64,000 nucleotides of DNA from Flavobacteriaceae bacterium Ap0902 (lineage in GTDB: Bacteria > Bacteroidota > Bacteroidia > Flavobacteriales > Weeksellaceae). The position numbers were made by a program, and so were the translations under genes. The DNA is taken from NCBI GenBank assembly GCA_009835005.1, contig WTFG01000005.1, forward strand, positions 124,001-188,000, in the 5' to 3' direction. Positions 43,901 to 52,388 of the stretch are shown one piece after another (positions within the stretch are counted from its first letter, which is position 1; every line of letters begins with the position of its first letter). Below the pieces are notes generated by a model that ran no database searches, was not told the DNA's origin, and worked only from the letters and a program-made list of their open reading frames with translations.

Positions 43901-45449
43901 ATTTAAAGTAAATTATCTGGGAACCAAATACGCAATGTATGGTGAAAATGATTTTATTCTATCTAAATCTCCAGGTACGAGTGGATTTTTAAATATTCCG
44001 AATATAGAATTTACAGAAGTCTCTTCTAGAACCAAGGGACTGGTAGATGGAAACTTAATATTCTCTGATTTATCTAATTGGTTCTTGGATTTAGAATTCA
44101 ATACAGATCGTATGTTAGTGATGAATAATACAGTAGCAGACAATGAATTATTCTATGGCAAAGTATACGGAAAAGGGACTTTTGAGATGTTTGGCCCTGC
44201 AAGTGAATTGGATATTTATGCCAATGATGTAGATGTTTTAAAAGGATCTAGTATAAGTCTAAATACAGGTGGCACGTCTAGCGTAGAAGAAAAACAATTT
44301 ATTAGGTTTTATGCGTATGATACACAAGGACAAATCATAGAGCCAGCAGAAGAATCAAATAGATTGTCTGGTGTTACCATAGATTTATCTTTAAACGTGG
44401 ATGAAGGTACAGAAGTTAAATTAGTTCTGGATGCACAAACAGATGATGAAATTTCTGCCAGAGGAATAGCCAATAATTTTTCTATCCAAATGAATGAGGC
44501 TGGTAATCTAAACATAGATGGCGAATATATATTAAGTGGTGGTACTTACAATTATAGAGAATATCTGGTTATAGACAAGGATTTTGAAATTGAAGAAGGT
44601 GGTTTTCTGAGGTTTAGTGGAGATCCCTATAATGCAGAATTAAATGTAAGAGCCATATATTCCAGGTACGTGAATAATGTAGGAGAATATTTAGGTATAT
44701 CTAATAATCAAGCCACTATTGTAGATTTAATTATTGACATAACAGGAAGCTTGGAGAATACAGATATCAATTTTGATATTGAAGCCCCTAGTGCTGGTAG
44801 TCAAATTAGTTCTGCATTGAATACAAGATTATCCTCTACTACAGATGAATTAATGAAACAAGCCAGCTTTCTCTTGGTATTAGGACGTTTTGGTACAGAT
44901 GAATTAGTATCTGCAAATACCGCTACAGGTGCTGCAACAGCTTCAGCTTTTGAACTGTTGGGTAAACAAGTAGGGAATATATTTAGTAGTATTGTCCCTG
45001 GTTTGGAAATTAATCCTACTTATCTACAATCCACCAATAGAAATCAGGAATCTGATAGAATTCAAACACAATTAAATTGGGCTGTAAACGAAAGGCTTAG
45101 AATTAACGGAGCTGTGGGAGCACCTATTGGGTCACAATATAATGAAGTTATAACCACACAAGTAGAATTAGATTATGATATTTCTAAAGAAGCGGATGGC
45201 GGATTGATCATTAGAGGATTCTCTAGACCCACCACATTAGGAATAGAAAATTATAACTATAATTCCACCTATGCACAGAGTTATGGGGCAGGTGTTATTT
45301 ATACTAAATCTTTTAATTCCTTTAAAGAATTATTTAATTTTAAAAAGAAATCAGATACGATTTCCGCGAGTATAAAAGATTCTACTTCCAATTTATTAAA
45401 GGATATCACTCAAAAAGAACAATTATCTTTCATTCAATTCAAAAAGTGA
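40944..45449 (+). CDS. TamB-like translocation/assembly module protein (DUF490)
   Basis: A 1501-residue protein with one N-terminal TM helix (about residues 8-28), a very long beta-rich body of AsmA/TamB-like repeats and a C-terminal DUF490 domain (about 1150-1440, including NVRAIYSRYVNNVG and the conserved LLVLGRFGTDEL). TamB-type proteins span the periplasm as a hydrophobic groove and help insert outer-membrane proteins or move phospholipids outward. The position divergent from tsaD is, from memory, common in Flavobacteriia. No partner TamA is in the window. Confidence 0.9.
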   Translation: MKRFFKVILSMFAFILLLLIGAIIAIQTPYVQTQITQRVLKSLNKQFGTALEVGSVDIDFFGDVKLYEVTAKDHHDLEFIRIPELIADLNLWDIYKNSSNISLDGIDLKHAAVQVITYSGEDTSNFIQFIDKFVVDDSSGSASEFKLKGNLIIEDSKFSIINQNLEENLQVWLDSENFNTTIRNIDLQGSTYQADIRELNFNANKNGENYTLKNLIGYFKMTDQGISLEDLSIETQSSILSGKIQLKYDSIAEFDDFGNKVNWDVLLEEGNQFGYKDLRYFVPTWEKDIVLNLEGTAQGSLNNLILNNFKINNGDTQLATESIDLGELYDGNFIVNTDYIEAKTSYTELKRILPESITKDITNFIARFGVVNYKGALQIDDSDLYAQGNALTALGDADLTLTLNNYSTNQAKYMGIVKTNAFDLKALTDTQELGRVSGNLSFDGGGYDVKTIKIKTKGKLNYIDVNGDRYQYLTVDGILDHEVFDGVLTVNDPNARLTYEGILDFSEPHLKLKFDSQVDYVNFNHFGITERRNTWLKTNINADTQFSGLNDLEGHIELTDVVFNIDTINLSLPSVTLDITATENAQKNLILDIPSYLSAKINGNYQLDEIVDVLQNGVGNFLVDYDRKPVSPNQVMSFEIQLEDNLISYFIPDLYLQPTTTVSGTANDHEHLFEFDLHSPFVQYAEYKADSLNIYASTTNNQTFQIDAEQLNIQNFLINQFNVDGQKLNDSIVANAQFYAGEENFSRFDLNFYQTFNNELRKVKTGFAPSKIYVEDQVWDINPNNERDSNYAILNFEDEEFIVNNILFQSDNQFLRLNLNYLNRNDFEVDADIENLNLAKIIPPSLIPNFKINGIANGEIDIVKNQDELKPVADFRIDSIMLDQYYIGNFTADATYDIEESIFDIVGSLDRDNVNTLFLTGAIDNKGEQPELDMVASLDDFRIGILGVFLEDVLSEWSGELSGDVTLKGNPSDPDLQGFVTGNDIGFKVNYLGTKYAMYGENDFILSKSPGTSGFLNIPNIEFTEVSSRTKGLVDGNLIFSDLSNWFLDLEFNTDRMLVMNNTVADNELFYGKVYGKGTFEMFGPASELDIYANDVDVLKGSSISLNTGGTSSVEEKQFIRFYAYDTQGQIIEPAEESNRLSGVTIDLSLNVDEGTEVKLVLDAQTDDEISARGIANNFSIQMNEAGNLNIDGEYILSGGTYNYREYLVIDKDFEIEEGGFLRFSGDPYNAELNVRAIYSRYVNNVGEYLGISNNQATIVDLIIDITGSLENTDINFDIEAPSAGSQISSALNTRLSSTTDELMKQASFLLVLGRFGTDELVSANTATGAATASAFELLGKQVGNIFSSIVPGLEINPTYLQSTNRNQESDRIQTQLNWAVNERLRINGAVGAPIGSQYNEVITTQVELDYDISKEADGGLIIRGFSRPTTLGIENYNYNSTYAQSYGAGVIYTKSFNSFKELFNFKKKSDTISASIKDSTSNLLKDITQKEQLSFIQFKK

Positions 45450-45513
45450 CAAATATTATGTTAAAATCGGGATAATATTTGATTAAAATGTATTAACATT
45501 AACGAATAAATTA

Positions 45514-45521
45514 TAAATTTG
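45514..45521 (+). promoter_or_regulatory. -7 box TAAATTTG for the Lrp-type regulator
   Basis: TAAATTTG overlaps an in-frame TTG at 45519, so the ATG at 45546, 24 bases downstream of the box, is the likely start. No clear -33 element. Confidence 0.55.
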
Positions 45522-45545
45522 CACCTAAATACTTATGATAAAAAT

Positions 45546-46022
45546 ATGAAAGATAAATATCAAATAGATAGTGTAGATAAACAAATTCTTAATTTTCTAA
45601 TAGAGAATACTAGGATGCCATTTACAGAAATAGCCAAAAAAATGAATGTTTCTGCTGGGACTATTCATGTGAGGGTTAAGAAAATGGAGGATGCTGGAAT
45701 TATCCAAGGGACTACTTTGCAGGTAGACTATTCTAGAATGGGATATGATTTCATTGCGTATGTGGGTATTTTATTAACCAAATCTAATAAAACAAGCATG
45801 GTAATGAAGAAACTTAGAGAGATACCTAATGTTACAGTGGCAAGTGTGATTTCTGGGAAATATAACATTTTCTGCAAAATTAGAGCTAAAGATACATCTG
45901 ATGCTAGAGATGTTATCTATAAAATAGATGATATAGAGGAGGTATTAAGAACAGAATCTATGATCTCTCTACAAGAGGAAATTAATGATAAGACAAGACT
46001 TTTGAATGATATCTTTAAATAG
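45546..46022 (+). CDS. Lrp/AsnC-family transcriptional regulator
   Basis: A 158-residue regulator. The N-terminal winged HTH covers about residues 5-60 (DSVDKQILNFLIENTRMPF, NVSAGTIHVRVKKMEDAG). The C-terminal RAM domain (YDFIAYVGILLT ... VIYKIDDIEEVLRTES) binds effector, usually an amino acid, and mediates octamer formation. The gene stands alone between the tamB-like gene and a clear terminator. An aromatic amino acid hydroxylase lies 1.3 kb away; a regulatory link is possible but not shown. Confidence 0.9.
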   Translation: MKDKYQIDSVDKQILNFLIENTRMPFTEIAKKMNVSAGTIHVRVKKMEDAGIIQGTTLQVDYSRMGYDFIAYVGILLTKSNKTSMVMKKLREIPNVTVASVISGKYNIFCKIRAKDTSDARDVIYKIDDIEEVLRTESMISLQEEINDKTRLLNDIFK

Positions 46023-46060
46023 ATGCTGATTTAAATTATAATATTTATATCTAAATTATG

Positions 46061-46104
46061 AACAGAACAGTACTTACATTGGTTAAGCGCTGTTCTGTTT
46101 TTTT
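46061..46104 (+). terminator. Intrinsic terminator after the Lrp-type gene
   Basis: A 10-bp stem AACAGAACAG (46061-46070) with CTGTTCTGTT (46090-46099), loop of 19 bases, followed by a run of T to 46104. Confidence 0.8.
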
Positions 46105-46150
46105 ATAGGTTATTTATAAAATCTATTGATGATAAATTCAATTAAAAAGT

Positions 46151-46158
46151 TACTTTTG
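46151..46158 (+). promoter_or_regulatory. -7 box TACTTTTG upstream of the small membrane protein gene
   Basis: TACTTTTG matches TAnnTTTG and lies 32 bases before the ATG at 46191, downstream of the Lrp terminator. A TTG at 46126-46128 is 22 bp upstream, slightly far. Confidence 0.5.
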
Positions 46159-46190
46159 CAAAAGGATACGCATTGGTTTAAATTAAAGAC

Positions 46191-46586
46191 ATGAGGAACG
46201 AATATTTTGAAAATGAAACGGCAGAAAAGACCTTTGGGTTTAAAGTTATTATTGCACTCGTAGGGCTGATGAGTATAGCTATTGCTGCGGTAAGACTTTA
46301 TAAAACGATTACAGCAGATGTAATGATAGATCCTACTTTGACTCCAGAACCGCTATGGTATAATTACACCACAATTGTCTTGGTGCTTGTCACATTGGTT
46401 GGATTATATTATACGTGGAAATTTAGAAAAATGGGCGTTTATATGGTGATTATTAGTTTATTTACAATCATTGTTTTAAACCCAGAATTTGATTTGTTCA
46501 AGACACTTGCACCCTTATTCACTTTATTCATTTTTGTTGGTTATGGTTTATTTGAAATTATCCCTAAATGGAGATTTTTTAAATAA
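46191..46586 (+). CDS. Uncharacterised membrane protein, about four TM helices
   Basis: A 131-residue protein that I do not recognise. After a polar N terminus it has hydrophobic stretches at about 15-35, 55-75, 82-97 and 103-122, and short charged loops, so it should sit in the inner membrane. There are no obvious catalytic residues. It has its own promoter-like box and is convergent, with only three bases between stops, with the Dph6-like gene. Confidence 0.75.
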   Translation: MRNEYFENETAEKTFGFKVIIALVGLMSIAIAAVRLYKTITADVMIDPTLTPEPLWYNYTTIVLVLVTLVGLYYTWKFRKMGVYMVIISLFTIIVLNPEFDLFKTLAPLFTLFIFVGYGLFEIIPKWRFFK

Positions 46587-46589
46587 AAA

Positions 46590-47276
46590 TTACCGGATTA
46601 AATCCATAAACTTAAACTCAAATTTATCCTTTTCTGTTTCATAATATTGAGTTACAACTTCTCCTTTCTTAAATGGAATGGTCTTATTAAAGATAGGGCC
46701 ATTAAATACAAAAGTGTGATATTCTCCATTCTCCCCACATGGATCTACCTCTTTAGGTAAATTAGAGATAAATTCATGAGTCAATAGATTCCCTAATAAA
46801 TGATTAGGAATTTTATGAGCATCTATACTCACCGCAATTGCTTTGAATTCGAGATTAATAAAATCCGTAATAATTTGAGTGGTAGATTTACCCCAAAGCG
46901 GAAAGATGGCTTCTATATTGAGTTCTTTTAATCTGCTAGTCCTATATGCCTTTAAATCCTCTAGGAATATATCGCCAAATGCAATGGTATTGGCGCCGCT
47001 TTCTTTTATTTGCAATAAGAAGGAATGCATAATTTTATCATATCCATGATTATCTATTTTAGTTGGAATTGGGATTAATTCTAATGGTAATCCTAAAGAT
47101 GCAGCTTGTAATTTCATTAAGTTGATAGAAACACCGTGCATAGAAACCCTATCATTGCTTTGATTATAAGTAGTAAACAATCCTGCAATTTGGTATCGTT
47201 TATCCCTTAATAAATAATATAATGCCAGTGTTGCATCTTTTCCACCACTATAAGAAACCCAGGTCTTTTTAGTCAT
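46590..47276 (-). CDS. Dph6-like ATP-pyrophosphatase (diphthine-ammonia ligase family)
   Basis: A 228-residue N-type ATP pyrophosphatase. The PP-loop VSYSGGKDATLALYYL is at the N terminus, and GENGEYHTFVFNGPIF is the family's C-terminal signature. In eukaryotes and archaea the homologue amidates diphthine on elongation factor 2. Bacteria have no diphthamide, so the substrate here must be something else and is unknown; the name from the family should not be taken literally. Divergent from the aromatic amino acid hydroxylase across 49 bases. Confidence 0.85.
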   Translation of the reverse strand: MTKKTWVSYSGGKDATLALYYLLRDKRYQIAGLFTTYNQSNDRVSMHGVSINLMKLQAASLGLPLELIPIPTKIDNHGYDKIMHSFLLQIKESGANTIAFGDIFLEDLKAYRTSRLKELNIEAIFPLWGKSTTQIITDFINLEFKAIAVSIDAHKIPNHLLGNLLTHEFISNLPKEVDPCGENGEYHTFVFNGPIFNKTIPFKKGEVVTQYYETEKDKFEFKFMDLIR

Positions 47277-47325
47277 TTAATAATATATTTAGTAAATTTT
47301 TGTAATTTAACTAAAATTTTACTGG

Positions 47326-49071
47326 ATGACATATAAAGAGAATAAGATATTAAAGAAACTTCCTGCACATTTAAAACAATTTATCAATAATCAGGATTAT
47401 GATGCATATACGCCAGTAGACCAAGCGGTGTGGCGTTATGTCATGCGCAAGAATGTTCAACATCTTACACAGGTGGCTCACAGCTCTTATTTAGAAGGGC
47501 TTAGAAAAACGGGAATTTCTATAGAGAAAATTCCGAATATGTATGGAATGAATAGAATTCTAAAAGATATAGGTTGGGCTGCTGTTGCAGTAGATGGTTT
47601 CATTCCACCTTCTGCCTTTATGGAATTTCAAGCTTTTAATGTATTGGTGATAGCAGAGGATATTCGTCAACTTAAACATATTGAATACACACCAGCACCA
47701 GACATTATTCATGAGGCTGCGGGACACGCACCGATTATAGCCAATCCAGAATACGCAGAATATTTAAGACGATTTGGGGAAATTGGAAGCAAAGCTATCT
47801 CATCTGCCAAGGATTTTGAAATGTATGAGGCAGTTAGACATATTTCTATCGTCAAGGAAGACCCAAACGCTACATCAGCAGAAATTAAAGAAGCACAAGA
47901 AAGAGTGGAGTATACCCAAAATAATATGGGAACACCTTCAGAAATGGCTAAGATTAGAAATTTACACTGGTGGACAGTAGAATATGGATTAATTGGCACC
48001 TTAGAGAATCCTAAAATTTATGGAGCTGGACTATTATCCTCTATAGGAGAAAGTAAATCCTGTCTTTTACCAGCCGTCAAGAAATTACCTTATAGTATAG
48101 CGGCAGCCGATTTAGAGTTTGATATAACCAAACCTCAGCCACAACTATTTGTAACTCCAGATTTTGCTTATTTAAGTTTTGTATTAGAACAATTTGCCAA
48201 TCAAATGGCTTTAAGAAGAGGTGGAATTTATGGTTTGAATTTATTGATAGAATCTAAAGGACTTGGCACCATAGAGTACAATACAGGACTGCAAGTTTCT
48301 GGGCATTTCACAGAGGTGATAACAGATGAATTTAATCGCCCTATTTATATTAAAACTGCTGGTGAAACAGCATTAAGTTATAGAGACAAAGAATTAATAG
48401 GCCATGGGGTAGCATATCATACAGAAGGTTTTGGCTCTCCAATAGGGAAATTAGCCAATATCAATATCCCAATAGAACAGATGTCACCTTATGATTTAGA
48501 AGCGTATCGTATAAGAGAAGGACAAAATATAAAGTTGGAATTTGAAGGTGGCGTCACTGTAGAGGGTGAAGTAATTACAGGAACCAGGAATAGGTTTGGT
48601 AGAATTCTGCTAATTTCTTTCAAAAATTGTACGGTTAAATATAAAGATGAATATTTATTCAAACCAGAATGGGGTGTTTATGACATGGCTGTAGGTAGTG
48701 AAATTATATCTGCTTATGCTGGACCAGCGGATCCTAAATCATTTGATTTAATTTCTCATGTGCCTGCAGAAAAAATGAGAAAAAGAACAGTGACAAGTGA
48801 ACAAAAACCATTATTCCAGAAATATCAGGAAGTACGGGACATGCGGGAGAACGATGATGTAGATGAAAAAGCGTTGATGCAAATATTTGAATATATAAAA
48901 TCTAAGCACCCACAAGAATGGTTAATTTTATTAGAGATTTATGAATTATTAAGGGAAGAAACTAATAGAGAGACTGTCAAAAATTATTTATTAAGTCTAA
49001 GAGAATCTACAGATGTATACAATTTAATACAGGAGGGTATGGCTCTGGCAGAAGAAGAGGCTATTGTTTAA
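47326..49071 (+). CDS. Aromatic amino acid hydroxylase (phenylalanine 4-monooxygenase, long form)
   Basis: A 581-residue non-haem iron, pterin-dependent hydroxylase. The 2-His-1-Glu triad is visible: His129 and His134 in IIHEAAGHAPI and Glu219 in HWWTVEYGL. The catalytic domain takes about residues 20-330. The C-terminal 240 residues (TAGETALSYRDKELIGHG, a beta-rich part with VTVEGEVITG, then helices) are not in the roughly 270-300 residue proteobacterial PheH. The likely reaction is phenylalanine to tyrosine with a tetrahydropterin, O2 and Fe(II). No ACT domain is seen at the N terminus. Confidence 0.88.
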   Translation: MTYKENKILKKLPAHLKQFINNQDYDAYTPVDQAVWRYVMRKNVQHLTQVAHSSYLEGLRKTGISIEKIPNMYGMNRILKDIGWAAVAVDGFIPPSAFMEFQAFNVLVIAEDIRQLKHIEYTPAPDIIHEAAGHAPIIANPEYAEYLRRFGEIGSKAISSAKDFEMYEAVRHISIVKEDPNATSAEIKEAQERVEYTQNNMGTPSEMAKIRNLHWWTVEYGLIGTLENPKIYGAGLLSSIGESKSCLLPAVKKLPYSIAAADLEFDITKPQPQLFVTPDFAYLSFVLEQFANQMALRRGGIYGLNLLIESKGLGTIEYNTGLQVSGHFTEVITDEFNRPIYIKTAGETALSYRDKELIGHGVAYHTEGFGSPIGKLANINIPIEQMSPYDLEAYRIREGQNIKLEFEGGVTVEGEVITGTRNRFGRILLISFKNCTVKYKDEYLFKPEWGVYDMAVGSEIISAYAGPADPKSFDLISHVPAEKMRKRTVTSEQKPLFQKYQEVRDMRENDDVDEKALMQIFEYIKSKHPQEWLILLEIYELLREETNRETVKNYLLSLRESTDVYNLIQEGMALAEEEAIV

Positions 49072-49116
49072 TGGTAATAAATAATTATAAAATATGTAGT
49101 TGATTATAAGTTCGTA

Positions 49117-49824
49117 TTAAATTAATTGATTTAGATCAAAATGAGGATTAACTTCATAAGGTGCTTTATTCTTGATGAAAATCCTAGTAGAATTTTCACC
49201 TTCCAAGGTTAGCTCTTTCCCTATGCATCTAATCCAATTACCTTCTCTAATCCCTAGGACAGGAATATCATTTTGTGTTAAAAATTCTAGAATTCTAGTT
49301 TCTCTGGTTTCCCCTTTATGGGTAGATGCGGGATTTGGATCCAAGTAATGTGGATTGATGTTAAATGGAATCAGCCCCATGGTGTCAAAGCTTGGTGGAT
49401 ACACAATCGGCATATCATTGGTAGTTTTCATATTGATTCCACCAATGTTACTACCCGCAGAGGTTCCCAAATACGGTGTTCCGTTTTCTATAACGTTTTT
49501 TAAGATAGGGAATAAATTGAAATCATATAATGTTTTAACCAATAAAAAAGTGTTGCCGCCCCCCGTGAAAATTCCTTTTGAATTTTTAATGGCCTCTTTT
49601 TTATTTTTAAACGTATGTAGTCCAGTTGCTTTTTTACCAATTGTAGAAAAGAATTCTTGTACTTTTTGCGTATAATTATCATGCGACAAGCCAGAAGGTC
49701 TTGCATAAGGAATAAATAAAATTTCTTCTGTGTCTTTAAATAATTCTTTTAATTCATCTGTCAAGTATTCCAAAAACGAACTACCATATACCGTAGATGT
49801 ACTTGCTAATATAAAATTTCTCAT
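49117..49824 (-). CDS. pepE: Dipeptidase E (alpha-aspartyl dipeptidase, S51)
   Basis: A 235-residue cytosolic serine peptidase. The nucleophile is the Ser in GTSAGSNIGGINMKT, and the Glu/His-containing NPHYLDPNP and FTGGGNTFLL blocks are typical of the S51 fold. It splits dipeptides with N-terminal aspartate. It has the ordinary length and is divergent from pncB and convergent with the hydroxylase. Confidence 0.9.
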   Translation of the reverse strand: MRNFILASTSTVYGSSFLEYLTDELKELFKDTEEILFIPYARPSGLSHDNYTQKVQEFFSTIGKKATGLHTFKNKKEAIKNSKGIFTGGGNTFLLVKTLYDFNLFPILKNVIENGTPYLGTSAGSNIGGINMKTTNDMPIVYPPSFDTMGLIPFNINPHYLDPNPASTHKGETRETRILEFLTQNDIPVLGIREGNWIRCIGKELTLEGENSTRIFIKNKAPYEVNPHFDLNQLI

Positions 49825-49895
49825 AGTATCAAATTTAAATATATTATTTTCTTTTACTTATATTTATCTTATATAAATTGAAATAAAACCAAAAA

Positions 49896-51077
49896 ATGTC
49901 AGAAAATATAACCATTTTTAATTCTATTTTGGATAATGATTTTTACAAATTCACCATGCAATGTGCTGTGGTTAAATTATTTCCAGATACCAAGGCTAAA
50001 TATAAATTCATTAATCGTGGTGAACATAAGTTTCCAGCAGGTTTTGACACATTATTACGCTCTGCGGTAGATAATATGGCCAAACTACAACTTACGAAGG
50101 CAGAAAAACATTTTTTAACCATCAATTGTCCCTATTTAAATCCTGCTTATATAGATTTTTTAGAAGGTTATAGATATGACCCCAGTGAAGTAGAAATACA
50201 TCAATATGGAGATAAATTAGAGGTGAGGGTAGAAGGATATTGGTATAGAACCATTTTATGGGAAGTTCCTTTGCTTGCTTTGATTTCAGAATTATATTAT
50301 GTGGCTACAGACCAATCAAAAGACAGTGATGAACAAATTGTAGAGAATACTTTGAAAAAAGTAGATTTATATAATAAGCTTCAAGTTAAATTTGCAGAAT
50401 TTGGTACCAGAAGAAGACACAGTTATCATGTTCATAGACTTATAGTGAAGACTTTGATGGAACATAGAGGGAAAAGCTTCACAGGTTCTAGTAATGTGCA
50501 TATGGCCATGTTATATCAAACCAGACCAATTGGCACGCATGCACATGAATGGTTTATGTTTCATGCGGCAGAATATGGTTTCAAAATGGCTAATGCCATG
50601 GCTCTAGAACATTGGGTAGATGTCTATCGTGGGGATTTAGGTGTTGCCTTATCTGATACTTACACGACAGAGGTTTTCTTTAAACAATTTGACACCAAGT
50701 TTGCTAAACTCTTTGATGGAGTACGCCATGATAGTGGAGATCCTATTGAATTTGCAAATAAAACGATAGAACACTATAAAATCCACGATATAAACCCACA
50801 CTACAAGCATATTATTTTCTCTGACGGCTTAAATTCAAAGAAAGTTCAATCCATCACAGAGGCAGCGCAAGGTAAAATTGGGATATCTTTTGGTATAGGA
50901 ACTAATTTAACCAATGACGTCGGACTCAGACCTATGAATATTGTGATTAAATTAACGGAAGTCTTAACCTCTGATAATGAATGGGTACCAACTGTCAAAA
51001 TTTCAGACGAACCTGGCAAGCATACTGGGAATCCAAGAATGATAGAACTAGCTAAAGAAATATTAAGAATTTCATAG
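49896..51077 (+). CDS. pncB: Nicotinate phosphoribosyltransferase
   Basis: A 393-residue enzyme of NAD salvage joining nicotinate with PRPP at the cost of ATP. It has the start LDNDFYKFTMQCAV, then KFAEFGTRRRHSYHVH with the phosphorylated-His region, GSSNVHMA-type and GTHAHEWFMFHAA blocks, RHDSGDP for PRPP binding and FGIGTNLTND. Length and all blocks match. It is followed by the tRNA-Met gene with a separate promoter. Confidence 0.95.
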   Translation: MSENITIFNSILDNDFYKFTMQCAVVKLFPDTKAKYKFINRGEHKFPAGFDTLLRSAVDNMAKLQLTKAEKHFLTINCPYLNPAYIDFLEGYRYDPSEVEIHQYGDKLEVRVEGYWYRTILWEVPLLALISELYYVATDQSKDSDEQIVENTLKKVDLYNKLQVKFAEFGTRRRHSYHVHRLIVKTLMEHRGKSFTGSSNVHMAMLYQTRPIGTHAHEWFMFHAAEYGFKMANAMALEHWVDVYRGDLGVALSDTYTTEVFFKQFDTKFAKLFDGVRHDSGDPIEFANKTIEHYKIHDINPHYKHIIFSDGLNSKKVQSITEAAQGKIGISFGIGTNLTNDVGLRPMNIVIKLTEVLTSDNEWVPTVKISDEPGKHTGNPRMIELAKEILRIS

Positions 51078-51086
51078 AATATTTTT

Positions 51087-51115
51087 TGAGTGTATAAAAT
51101 AAAACTTATATTTGC
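51087..51115 (+). promoter_or_regulatory. tRNA-Met promoter: TTG-N18-TATATTTG
   Basis: TTG at 51087-51089 and TATATTTG at 51108-51115 are 18 bp apart. The octamer ends 11 bases before the tRNA 5' end, so the 5' leader is only about five bases. Confidence 0.72.
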
Positions 51116-51126
51116 AGTCCTTTCAC

Positions 51127-51203
51127 GGCGAGGTAGCTCAGATGGTTAGAGCGTCGGATTCATAACCCGGAGGTCGGCAGTTCGATTCTGCTCCTCGCTA
51201 CCA
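51127..51203 (+). tRNA. tRNA-Met (CAT), elongator type
   Basis: A 77-nt tRNA with CCA encoded. Acceptor arms GGCGAGG/CCTCGCT pair with a G1-T72 wobble. D arm GCTC/GAGC, T arm GGCAG/CTGCT with loop TTCGATT. The anticodon loop TTCATAA has CAT at 34-36. The anticodon stem TCGGA/CCCGG has a T-G pair at 27-43 and an A-C opposition at 31-39. The paired first base and absence of three consecutive G-C pairs in the anticodon stem argue against the initiator. A tRNA-Ile2 read through lysidine cannot be fully excluded. Confidence 0.92.
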
Positions 51204-51208
51204 TTAAA

Positions 51209-51236
51209 ACATCAGCATAGTGCTGGTGTTTTTTTT
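51209..51236 (+). terminator. Intrinsic terminator after tRNA-Met
   Basis: A 9-bp stem ACATCAGCA/TGCTGGTGT (51209-51217 with 51221-51229, one T-G pair) with a TAG loop and a run of eight T. Confidence 0.85.
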
Positions 51237-51294
51237 ATAAAATAATTTCTTTTTTGAGCCGTTTGATGCTTATGTAAAATTTAAAATAATAAAA

Positions 51295-52098
51295 ATGCGA
51301 AAACAATTAATTCTAGCCAGTTTGGCTTCTGTTACTTTAACATCATGTGTTTCTAAAAAAAAATATGTAGAAATGGAAACTAAGTACACGGAAACGCTTG
51401 CTCAAAAAGAGAATTGTGAATCTAGGATGTTGGCTGTACAACAAAGGGTGGATGATTATTATGCAAAAATTAATTCATTACAAGATGAAAATAGTAGAAA
51501 ATTAGAATGGGTAGAGGGTGTTACGGCTTTATCTAATGATTCTAAAAATGCCATGAGGGAAACATTGAGAAATGTGGATCCTGCTAAATTAGCCCAGGCA
51601 AGAACATTAGAAGACTCTTTAAATTTAGCGGTTAGTTACAATTTAAATAAAAATCTAAGCAATTTAGAGGATAGTGATGATTTAGATATTACGATAGATA
51701 AAACTGTGGTGATGATCAATATATCAGACAAATTATTATTCCAAAGTGGTAGTGCTAGTGTAAATATAGAAGCTTATCCATTATTAGAACGTTTGGCAAA
51801 AGTGATTAATTCAGAACCAGCTATGGAAGTTATGGTAGAAGGTCACACAGATGATACCAAGATTAAAAAATCATCTTTCAAGGACAACTGGGAATTGAGT
51901 GTAGAGCGTTCTACTGCCATTGTTAGATTGCTTCAAGATAAATATAATGTGGATGGCAAAAAATTGATAGCGTCTGGTAGAAGTAGTTTTAATCCTTTAG
52001 TCGCAAATGATTCTTATGAAAATCGTGCTAAAAATAGAAGAACTAGAATTGTGATTCTACCTAATTTGGATAAGTTCCTGGCCATGTTACAAGAATAG
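51295..52098 (+). CDS. OmpA-family lipoprotein
   Basis: A 267-residue predicted lipoprotein (lipobox TSC near residue 18). A coiled-coil region follows (about 25-75: VEMETKYTETLAQKENCE and later QQRVDDYYAKINSLQDENSRK). The C-terminal OmpA-like domain binds peptidoglycan: LLFQSGSASVNIEAYPLLERLA, VEGHTDDTKI, NWELSVERSTAIVRLL, and KNRRTRIVI. It would bridge the membrane and the murein layer. It stands alone between the tRNA terminator and its own. Confidence 0.9.
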   Translation: MRKQLILASLASVTLTSCVSKKKYVEMETKYTETLAQKENCESRMLAVQQRVDDYYAKINSLQDENSRKLEWVEGVTALSNDSKNAMRETLRNVDPAKLAQARTLEDSLNLAVSYNLNKNLSNLEDSDDLDITIDKTVVMINISDKLLFQSGSASVNIEAYPLLERLAKVINSEPAMEVMVEGHTDDTKIKKSSFKDNWELSVERSTAIVRLLQDKYNVDGKKLIASGRSSFNPLVANDSYENRAKNRRTRIVILPNLDKFLAMLQE

Positions 52099-52124
52099 AT
52101 TAATAGAACATTATTGATATAGAA

Positions 52125-52151
52125 AGCGGCTTCTCTGAGGTCGTTTTTTTT
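52125..52151 (+). terminator. Probable intrinsic terminator after the OmpA-family gene
   Basis: AGCGGCTT (52125-52132) can pair with AGGTCGTT (52138-52145), with three G-U pairs, loop CTCTG, followed by a run of T to 52151. The stem is weak but the T-run is good. The rest of the 290-bp gap to the next gene is AT-rich with no coding frame; TATATTCG at 52360-52367 is the nearest promoter-like octamer (one mismatch). Confidence 0.55.
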
Positions 52152-52388
52152 ATTTCTTATTTGATGCAATTGCCTGTCAATTTTTTTTACGTTCTCAAAT
52201 TATAACAATCAGGCTTTTAATATGAAGACTTGTTAGTTTATATAAATGAATAATGATTTATGGTGTACCCTTATTAAATTATGAATATTCTATTCTGGTT
52301 TTAATGGAATAGACCCAATTTATTCTGTTTAAATATTAGTTTAGTCATAAAAAATCAATTATATTCGTTTATCAAAAAATTTATATAA

